Origin: CAZAMT01 sp964486145
Lineage (GTDB): Bacteria; Bacteroidota; Bacteroidia; Bacteroidales; JAAAOM01
Length of the DNA stretch: 5,510 nt
Assembly: GCA_964486145.1 (NCBI GenBank)
Contig: CAZAMT010000283.1
Span: 1 to 5,510, forward strand
Reading direction: 5' to 3'
Shown here in pieces: positions 1-5,063 of the stretch (positions are counted from its first letter, which is position 1; each line of letters begins with the position of its first letter). Under the pieces are notes generated by a model. It searched no databases. It saw only the letters and a program-made list of their open reading frames with translations, and was not told where the DNA came from. The position numbers and the translations under genes are program-made.

Positions 1-1
1 A

Positions 2-439
2 ATGGTGGGTATGCCGGCGAGCGCTATAGAATGGAGTGCACCGGGAGGAATAGATCTCATGGCACATACCTTATTAGACGGAAGTGAATGGAATACTTCA
101 GCAGCAATAAGAAAAAACATGGGTAATCACTTCGATATTACTTTCAGATATTTACATGAAGGATTTGATGAATTATATACTCCTTATCAAGCAATTGGTT
201 TTGAGGTTCCTTCTGCCAATTTCGAGCAGATTGGCCAATATCAGGACAAATATCAAGTTGAGCTGACACTTAGACCGGAGGCAAACACCATAGTACAATT
301 AATTGGAGGATATGCTCAAAATAGAGATTTAATTTTAATAAATAATGGTGATAATGAAGTTTTAATATCTTCATCAAATGGCTTTTATTTTGGGGTTAAT
401 CTGGCAAGAGCAATCATTCTACAAAATAATTTTAACTAA
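2..439 (+). CDS. 3' end of a probable outer-membrane beta-barrel protein (5'-truncated by the window)
   Basis: The frame is open from the first bases of the window to a TAA at 437-439, giving at least 145 residues. The ATG at 2-4 is unlikely to be the real start: there is no room to see a leader, and no signal peptide is present, so the gene very probably begins upstream. I do not recognise the family. The protein alternates short hydrophobic/aromatic stretches with polar turns, for example FDITFRYLHEGF near residue 45, YQVELTLRP near 84 and GFYFGVNLARAII near 127. This pattern suits amphipathic strands of an outer-membrane barrel or a beta-rich surface protein. The last strand is followed by only a few polar residues (LQNNFN), and there is no terminal aromatic exactly at the C-terminus, so the barrel reading is inference. 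It is followed by 115 bases without a clear terminator before the methyltransferase gene. Being a real gene is likely; its function is unknown. Confidence 0.6.
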   Translation: MVGMPASAIEWSAPGGIDLMAHTLLDGSEWNTSAAIRKNMGNHFDITFRYLHEGFDELYTPYQAIGFEVPSANFEQIGQYQDKYQVELTLRPEANTIVQLIGGYAQNRDLILINNGDNEVLISSSNGFYFGVNLARAIILQNNFN

Positions 440-533
440 TTCCAGTTGAAAAACAAAGAATTCATCGCATTACAGGTTAGACATACGCGCCGTTAATTAT
501 TGGTTAAAAGATTTTAAATCAATAACGAATTGA

Positions 534-541
534 TAAATTTG
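534..541 (+). promoter_or_regulatory. Possible Bacteroidota -7 promoter element for the methyltransferase gene
   Basis: TAAATTTG matches the Bacteroidota TAnnTTTG -7 consensus exactly. No convincing TTG-type -33 element lies 19-21 bases upstream; the nearest candidate, TTGG at 500-503, is too far. Transcription would start near 547-549, only about 6-8 bases before the ATG at 555, so the leader would be very short. AT-rich sequence makes chance matches fairly likely. Confidence 0.3.
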
Positions 542-554
542 ATAGACAACTAGT

Positions 555-1364
555 ATGGAAAGCAACAAATATGTACATGGATATTCTGAAAGAGAAGCTT
601 TGAGACTTAATGACCAAGCTGCAACATTGGTGGACATTATTCATAATGATTCAATATTTCCCAAAGATAGCTTAGTCCTTGAGGCAGGATGCGGGGTTGG
701 AGCGCAAACAAAAATAATAGCAAAAAAAAATCCTGATTCAAATTTCATATCGGTTGATTTATCTGAAGATTCTATAAAAGAGGCTAAGGGAATGATAAAA
801 ACTTTAGGCATAGATAATGTTGAACTAAAACAAGCAGATATATATAATTTACCATTTAAAGACCTGACTTTTGATAGTGTGATTATTTGTTTTGTATTGG
901 AACATCTTCACAATCCAATGCAAGCACTTAATGAATTAAAAAGAGTGTTAAAAAAAGGAGGAACGATTGTTGCCATTGAGGGAGACCATGGTTCAACGTT
1001 CTTCTATCCTGATAGTAAATATGCTTCCTCAGCTATAAATTGCTTGATTCAACTTCAAAAACAAAACGGAGGCAACTCAAATATTGGGAGAGAGTTATAT
1101 CCTTTGTTTAAATCAATTGGGTTTTTAGATATTTCAGTTTCACCCCGAATGGTATATGTTGATGCAAGCAGACCCCAGCTTGTCGAAGGATTTATCAAAA
1201 ACACATTTACAGCCATGATTGAGGGAATTAGTGAAAAGGCAATACAGCAAGGCATTGTGGATAGCTTGGCATTTAAGAAAGGAATAAAGGATTTATATAG
1301 GACAGCAGAACTTGATGGAGTTTTCTGTTATACATTTTTCAAAGGATTTGGAACAAAAAAATAA
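555..1364 (+). CDS. Class I SAM-dependent methyltransferase (Methyltransf_11/25 type), substrate unknown
   Basis: A 269-residue soluble protein with no signal peptide or membrane segment. It should transfer a methyl group from S-adenosylmethionine to an unidentified acceptor in the cytoplasm. The Rossmann-fold motifs are in order: motif I VLEAGCGVGAQT at 41-52 (SAM-binding E/DxGxGxG), the acidic end of strand 2 in ISVDLS at 65-70 (Asp68 expected to bind the ribose hydroxyls), ADIYNLPF at 94-101 (Asp95 near the adenine), FDSVIICFVLEHL at 106-118, and LKRVLKKGGTIVAIE at 128-142. The opening YVHGYSEREALRL and the roughly 125 residues after the Rossmann core are typical of stand-alone small-molecule methyltransferases and probably form the acceptor lid. 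The start at 555 is preferred because residues 6-20 already fit the family's N-terminus. No Shine-Dalgarno is present, as is usual in Bacteroidota. Its neighbours give no pathway clue: an unrelated fragment upstream and a dead transposase pointing at it from downstream. It looks more AT-rich than the receptor gene, so recent transfer is possible. The class is certain; the substrate cannot be assigned. Confidence 0.9.
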   Translation: MESNKYVHGYSEREALRLNDQAATLVDIIHNDSIFPKDSLVLEAGCGVGAQTKIIAKKNPDSNFISVDLSEDSIKEAKGMIKTLGIDNVELKQADIYNLPFKDLTFDSVIICFVLEHLHNPMQALNELKRVLKKGGTIVAIEGDHGSTFFYPDSKYASSAINCLIQLQKQNGGNSNIGRELYPLFKSIGFLDISVSPRMVYVDASRPQLVEGFIKNTFTAMIEGISEKAIQQGIVDSLAFKKGIKDLYRTAELDGVFCYTFFKGFGTKK

Positions 1365-1389
1365 AAAAAGCAACCGAATACTATAGGAA

Positions 1390-1751
1390 TTAAAGTAAGG
1401 CTAAAAAAAGAGTTAGGCAGATTACGTTAAAAAGAACTGTTAACAGTATATGCAATAGAAACCGGCGGATAAATTCGTAAATATCAAGAATCATTTGCTT
1501 GTAACGTCCGGTTCGATTGTCTTTACAGGAAAAACGCACTTTGCCGTTTTGTACATGTATGTTACGCCAGTCGGTAATAGAAACCGGTAAGAATGAGCAA
1601 GAGAGGTTCTCGAATTCTTTCCCAGTTCTTCAAAAGGTTTTTGAACATAGAAATACCTGGTGAAAAAACGATCAAGCTTTTGTTTTCGCTTCAGTGATTC
1701 GTGGTAAAATGACAGATTCAATGGCTTCATGATTAACCTGAATATTCGCAC
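1390..1751 (-). pseudogene. Degraded IS91-family (HUH/Y2) transposase fragment, frameshifted
   Basis: Two - strand frames must be joined. Frame one (1751 down to about 1584) reads LNLSFYHESLKRKQKL, then RYFYVQKPFEELG, then SLAHSYR. Frame two (about 1583 down to a TAA at 1392-1390) reads VSITDWRNI, then NGKVRF (around 1531-1548), CKDNRTGRYKQMILDI and YEFIRRFLLHIL (1444-1479). This order matches the C-terminal half of IS91-type transposases (Pfam Y2_Tnp), where WVVYxKxPF, YLxRYxHRVAISxxRI, GKVTFxYKDYR and EFIRRFLLHVLP follow each other. One deleted base near 1584 explains the frame change. The family's catalytic YLxRY motif appears as SLAHSYR, so both nucleophilic tyrosines seem lost. The zinc-finger and HUH N-terminal half is absent, as is the tail after FLLHVLP, which decays into LTVLFNVICL. 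Intact members have roughly 350-420 residues; about 115 remain. No element ends are visible, and 1752-1888 holds no recognisable extension. The family call is strong; the exact edges are uncertain. Confidence 0.8.
1454..1587 (+). repeat. Pair of perfect 12-bp direct repeats inside the transposase fragment
   Basis: AATAGAAACCGG occurs at 1454-1465 and again at 1576-1587, with starts 122 bases apart. On the - strand each copy reads CCGGTTTCTATT. The left copy encodes the RFLL part of FIRRFLLHIL. The right copy falls exactly at the inferred frameshift after SLAHSYR. It could be chance, or a trace of local slippage or recombination during decay of the element. Confidence 0.6.
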
Positions 1752-1888
1752 AAGATATGGTTTTTTATCAGCAGGAAAAATTATTTACGACCTGAATTCA
1801 ATGAGCTTTTCGGAGCGTCTGTCATCATGGAATGCATGCATTTTATTCTTTAATTTCAAATAATCTCCTGAATCAATGGAATGAGGGG

Positions 1889-1921
1889 GTTGTTTTTATT
1901 TAACAACTTTTACTACATTTG
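1889..1921 (+). promoter_or_regulatory. Bacteroidota-type promoter of the TPP riboswitch/receptor unit
   Basis: The -7 element TACATTTG at 1914-1921 matches TAnnTTTG exactly. A TTG at 1890-1892 lies 21 bases upstream and serves as the -33 element. The predicted transcription start, around 1927-1929, falls just before the first helix of the TPP aptamer at 1931, which strongly supports the assignment. This is the phylum's own sigma factor consensus, not the -35/-10 type. Confidence 0.75.
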
Positions 1922-1930
1922 CATATAAGT

Positions 1931-2029
1931 TCTCTAAGGGGGTGCCCAGTTGCATGTTTGTGACTAAGTTCGGGCTGAGAATATACCCTTAGAACCTGAT
2001 CCGGATAATGCCGGCGAAGGGATAAGAGG
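1931..2029 (+). promoter_or_regulatory. TPP riboswitch (THI element)
   Basis: All conserved blocks of the thiamin pyrophosphate aptamer are present in order: GGGGGTGCCC (1938-1947), the variable P3 arm, GGGCTGAGA (1972-1980, containing the invariant CTGAGA), ACCCTT (1985-1990), GAACCTGATCCGGATAATG (1992-2010), GCCGG (2010-2014) and CGAAGGGA (2015-2022). P1 closes through CTCT at 1932-1935 with AGAG at 2025-2028. GCCC at 1944-1947 pairs with GGGC at 1972-1975. The family binds TPP and turns expression off when TPP is plentiful. It sits about 48 bases before the receptor gene, which makes that gene a thiamin-uptake candidate. The conserved core leaves essentially no doubt about the family. Confidence 0.97.
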
Positions 2030-2052
2030 CAATGAAAGTCATTGCTGCTTAA
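2028..2052 (+). promoter_or_regulatory. Post-aptamer hairpin with embedded six-codon mini-ORF (possible expression platform)
   Basis: GCAATGA at 2029-2035 pairs perfectly with TCATTGC at 2039-2045 around an AAG loop, and can extend by a G-T pair (2028/2046). The stem begins where the 3' strand of P1 ends, so the two helices compete at their border. No T-run follows, so it is not a standard intrinsic terminator. The same bases contain ATG AAA GTC ATT GCT GCT TAA at 2032-2052, preceded by AAGAGG at 2024-2029, a Shine-Dalgarno-like string that is also part of P1. Whether the hairpin, the mini-ORF or neither controls the receptor cannot be decided from sequence. Confidence 0.45.
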
Positions 2053-2076
2053 TGTTTATCAAAAAATATTTAAATT

Positions 2077-4548
2077 ATGAAGCGAGTAATGTTTCTTTTG
2101 CTTGCATACGCATGTTTTTCATTGCATGCTTATTCGCAAGTTACCTTAAAGGGTGTAGTCAAAAACAGCAATGGTGAGTTACTAACGGGTGCAAATGTAA
2201 TGCTTGGAGGGTCGTTCAGGGGAACATCGGCCGGACTCCGGGGCGAATTCAGTTTTTCAAAGTTAAAAGAAGGTGAATACCTGGTCATTACCTCGTATGT
2301 CGGGTACCGCGATGATACGGTTTCAGTTACATTAAAAAGCGATCGGCAAATTGAGATTATTCTAAAACCCGCCAGAATTTTGGGTGAAGAGGTAATCGTA
2401 AAAGCCACAAGGGCCGGGCGAAAAACGCCGGTATCGTTTAGTGAAATTGATGAAACAGAAATTGAAAGAAGAAATTTTGGACAGGACATACCGGTTTTGA
2501 TCAATCAAATGCCCTCGGTGGTTTCAACCACCGATGCAGGCAATGGTGTTGGGTATACCGGGTTGAGGATACGCGGGACTGATTTAAACCGGATGAACGT
2601 TACCATCAATGGTATACCACTCAACGATGCTGAGTCGCATGGTGTATTTTGGGTTGATTTACCCGATTTTGCAGGCTCTACAAGCAATATACAAGTTCAA
2701 CGGGGAGTGGGAACTTCAACCAATGGCGCCGGTGCTTTTGGTGCTACAATCAATGTACAGACCAACGAAATGAATAAAAAACCTTATGCCGAATACAACG
2801 GAGCTTATGGTTCATTTAATACCGTTAAAAATACTGTAACGTTTGGTACAGGGCTCATGAATGATAAATTTACGTTTGATGGCCGGTTATCAAAAATTAC
2901 TTCGGATGGTTTCATTGATCGTGCATGGTCCGACCTAAAATCGTTTTACCTGTCGGGTGGATACTTTTCAGATAAAAGTATTTTAAAGTTTCACATTACT
3001 TCTGGCCTTGAAGAAACATATCAGGCCTGGTGGGGTGTACCAAAGGTAAGGTTGCAAAACGACCAGGAGGGTATGATGCGTTATGAATTGCACGGACTTT
3101 ACACAACGGAACAAACCAGGCACATGATAAATTCCGATAACAGAACCTATAATTACTACACCTACGATAATGAGATAGATCATTACCTGCAGTCGCATTA
3201 CCAGTTACATTATTCAAGAGAAATAAGCCGGGATCTATATTTTAATACTGCATTGCATTACACGCGGGGTATAGGCTATTATGAACAGGAGCGGAAAGAT
3301 GATAGTTTTTCTGCTTACGGACTGGATAACGTCACAGTTGGAAATGAAGTTATTGAAATTACGGATCTGATACGGAGACGTTGGCTGGATAATCATTTTT
3401 ATGGAGCTACCTATTCTCTGAATTATCAGAACGCGGGCGTTGATATAACCCTGGGCGGGGCCTGGAACCAATATGACGGAAAGCATTATGGAAACATCAT
3501 TTGGGCAGAATTTGCACCAGATGATAGTTATGATCATGAATGGTACAGGGGAACCGGATTAAAAACTGATTTTAATATATATGCAAAAGTTCATTACCAG
3601 GTAATGCCCCACCTGAACCTGTTCGCCGATGTACAGTATCGGGGTATTCGGTACGATATTGAAGGCATAGATAATGATTTGAGAGACATTACCATGAAAG
3701 GACTGGATTTTGATTTTCTGAATCCAAAACTGGGTGCTTTTTACTCATTGAACGACCAAAATGAGATATATGCTTCTTTTGCAACGGCAAATCGCGAACC
3801 TAACCGCACCAATTATGTTGATGCTCCGCCAGGTGGTTCGTTGCCTGGTGCCGAAACTTTGTACGACTATGAACTGGGGTATCATTTTCGGTCAACGGAG
3901 GTTTTGTTTAATGTGAACTTTTACTTTATGGATTATAAGGATCAGTTGGTACTTACCGGTGAGATCAATGATGTGGGCGCTGCCATAATGACCAATGTTG
4001 AGGATAGCTACCGGAGCGGAATTGAGTTGATGACCGGATGGAGAATCCTAGATTTTGCGCGTTGGGATTTTAACGTTACCCTGAGTGAAAATAAAATTGA
4101 GAATTTTGTAACATATGTTGACAACTGGAATTATTGGTCCGATCCGGATAACGAACCGTTTCAGATCGAAGAAAATTCAGGTTCGACCGATCTTTCATTT
4201 TCACCGGCAGCTATTGCCGGGAGCAACCTGGATTTTGAAATTTTTAGCGGATTTCATGCTGCTATCGTGAGTAAATATGTATCGAGACAATTTATTGACA
4301 ATACAGCATCGATGGAACGGAGCCTTGATCCCTATTTTTTAAATGATATCAATATGAAGTATCGTTTAAATCTTCCATTCGCGGAGGTGATAGAATTTCG
4401 ATTTCTGATAAATAATATTTTTAACGTTAGTTATGAGACAAATGCATGGATTTACCGATATTATCTTGATGGAAATAATTATACAATGGATGGATATTTT
4501 CCGCAGGCAGGCAGAAATTTTATGGCTGGATTTAAAATAAAATTTTAA
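2077..4548 (+). CDS. TPP-riboswitch-controlled TonB-dependent outer-membrane receptor (predicted thiamin/thiamin-compound importer)
   Basis: An 823-residue outer-membrane receptor predicted to import thiamin or a phosphorylated or precursor form, driven by TonB-ExbBD. Residues 1-20 are a signal peptide (MKR, then a hydrophobic core, cleavage probably near AYS/Q). Residues 22-98 form a carboxypeptidase-regulatory-like beta-sandwich beginning VTLKGVVKNSNGELLTGANV, common in Bacteroidota receptors. EEVIVKATR at 104-112 sits where the TonB box is expected. The plug spans about 117-230, with LRIRGTD at 163-169, VTINGIPLNDAESHG at 175-189 and the GAGAFGATINVQTN stretch at 217-230. The remainder is the beta-barrel, ending in FMAGFKIKF with the usual terminal Phe. 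Length and domain order are complete, with no frameshift. The start is chosen because the signal peptide follows directly; its leader is AT-rich without a Shine-Dalgarno. The substrate is inferred from the riboswitch; THI-element-controlled TonB receptors are known in Bacteroidetes (the OMthi type of Bacteroides thetaiotaomicron). It appears to be transcribed alone, ending at the hairpin near 4741. Confidence 0.93.
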   Translation: MKRVMFLLLAYACFSLHAYSQVTLKGVVKNSNGELLTGANVMLGGSFRGTSAGLRGEFSFSKLKEGEYLVITSYVGYRDDTVSVTLKSDRQIEIILKPARILGEEVIVKATRAGRKTPVSFSEIDETEIERRNFGQDIPVLINQMPSVVSTTDAGNGVGYTGLRIRGTDLNRMNVTINGIPLNDAESHGVFWVDLPDFAGSTSNIQVQRGVGTSTNGAGAFGATINVQTNEMNKKPYAEYNGAYGSFNTVKNTVTFGTGLMNDKFTFDGRLSKITSDGFIDRAWSDLKSFYLSGGYFSDKSILKFHITSGLEETYQAWWGVPKVRLQNDQEGMMRYELHGLYTTEQTRHMINSDNRTYNYYTYDNEIDHYLQSHYQLHYSREISRDLYFNTALHYTRGIGYYEQERKDDSFSAYGLDNVTVGNEVIEITDLIRRRWLDNHFYGATYSLNYQNAGVDITLGGAWNQYDGKHYGNIIWAEFAPDDSYDHEWYRGTGLKTDFNIYAKVHYQVMPHLNLFADVQYRGIRYDIEGIDNDLRDITMKGLDFDFLNPKLGAFYSLNDQNEIYASFATANREPNRTNYVDAPPGGSLPGAETLYDYELGYHFRSTEVLFNVNFYFMDYKDQLVLTGEINDVGAAIMTNVEDSYRSGIELMTGWRILDFARWDFNVTLSENKIENFVTYVDNWNYWSDPDNEPFQIEENSGSTDLSFSPAAIAGSNLDFEIFSGFHAAIVSKYVSRQFIDNTASMERSLDPYFLNDINMKYRLNLPFAEVIEFRFLINNIFNVSYETNAWIYRYYLDGNNYTMDGYFPQAGRNFMAGFKIKF

Positions 4549-4740
4549 TGTAATATTTTGATATTCAGGGTGAAAATGAAACATTTATACATAGACGTTA
4601 AAAAAGGTTTAACCTGCTGTAACCATACCGATCAACAAAACGTTAAATGAAATGAAAGTACTGTTTTTACAGTTTCTTTCGGGCTGGAATTTTTATCAGG
4701 ATTCTCGCTTAATTTTAGGTTAAATTTTTAGGGTTTTTTG
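4549..4740 (+). other. 3' untranslated stretch with two tandem mini-ORFs
   Basis: This is 192 bases between the receptor stop codon and its terminator. It holds ATG 4576 to TGA 4648-4650 (24 residues, starting MKHLYIDVKKGLTCCNHTDQ) and, one base later, ATG 4652 to TAA 4721-4723 (23 residues, starting MKVLFLQFLSGWNFYQDSRL). The second is hydrophobic and aromatic at its start. Both lie inside the same predicted transcript. I recognise neither, and with ORFs this short chance is the default explanation. ACTGT/ACAGT around 4658-4671 can form a weak 5-bp hairpin. Confidence 0.3.
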
Positions 4741-4765
4741 GCCCCGGAGGGATCCGGGGCTTTTT
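4741..4765 (+). terminator. Intrinsic terminator of the receptor unit
   Basis: GCCCCGGA (4741-4748) pairs perfectly with TCCGGGGC (4753-4760) around a GGGA loop, followed by TTTTT at 4761-4765. This is a compact 8-bp GC-rich stem in otherwise AT-rich sequence. The opposite strand lacks a T-run after the stem, so it should act only for + strand transcription. Confidence 0.92.
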
Positions 4766-5063
4766 CATTCTTTAAATTTAGCCTTGACTCGTTGATACGA
4801 AGTACTTTTATTTCATTCGATGGCAATGGTTTTTGTATTAAGAGTGTTTTTTTAAACAAATTGTAAATCAACAAACAATTCTATTGTTTTTTTCGGAATT
4901 TATTTTTTATTTAGTAACGGTAAGTTCATTTGTCAGAATTTTTAATTATGTGACTGACGGGGCGGAGCATTGGATAAGGATGAGATTTGGATAATAAATG
5001 ATGATTGGAAAAGGACGTTGGATAGGGGAGGTGTGGTGATACAAAGTGCACTAATAAAATACA
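4766..5063 (+). other. Intergenic spacer: AT-rich left half, G-rich right half
   Basis: No gene is visible on either strand. The left half is AT-rich and contains the inverted repeat AAACAAT (4873-4879) / ATTGTTT (4883-4889) with a TCT loop, running into a T-tract to 4893. This is either a weak terminator-like hairpin or a palindromic binding site. GTCAG at 4932-4936 and CTGAC at 4954-4958 form a further weak inverted pair. From about 4955 the top strand becomes purine- and G-rich and carries TTGGAWA repeats. TTCATTTG at 4925-4932 is one mismatch from a -7 element, but without a matching -33 I do not call it. An in-frame TAA at 5055-5057 closes the frame of the following gene. Confidence 0.5.
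4970..5024 (+). repeat. Four TTGGAWA direct repeats upstream of the integrase-like gene
   Basis: TTGGATA occurs at 4970-4976, 4987-4993 and 5018-5024, and TTGGAAA at 5005-5011. All are on the same strand, with starts spaced 17, 18 and 13 bases apart. The cluster ends 39 bases before the ATG of the gene at 5064. Possible roles are regulator binding sites or arm-type integrase sites. Purine-rich composition makes partial coincidence possible. Confidence 0.5.

Noticed and set aside
475..1430. Integron-like cassette boundaries: GTTAGAC followed by GTTAATT near 475-497, and GTTAGGC followed by GTTAAAA near 1412-1431, flanking the methyltransferase gene
   Set aside because: Both resemble GTTRRRY recombination core sites, but no paired RYYYAAC arm or attC-like stem could be found upstream of either. 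The right-hand site also lies inside the decaying transposase reading frame, so it is probably chance.
1436..1447. Perfect 12-bp palindrome ACTGTTAACAGT
   Set aside because: It lies within the transposase remnant where the reading continues the family alignment, and no adjacent promoter or gene start would make it an operator.
1491..1751. An apparently intact 86-codon - strand ORF
   Set aside because: It is only the first frame of the frameshifted transposase fragment; residues after about 56 lose family similarity, while the neighbouring frame continues it.
1777..1890. - strand open stretch including MHAFHDDRRSEKLIEF before a stop near 1777
   Set aside because: It is under 40 codons, has no recognisable similarity, no clear start context, and could not be aligned to the missing N-terminal part of the transposase.
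2130..4584. Several - strand ORFs of 60-124 codons opposite the receptor gene
   Set aside because: They are antisense shadows of the receptor coding sequence, with no recognisable domains, promoters or start contexts.
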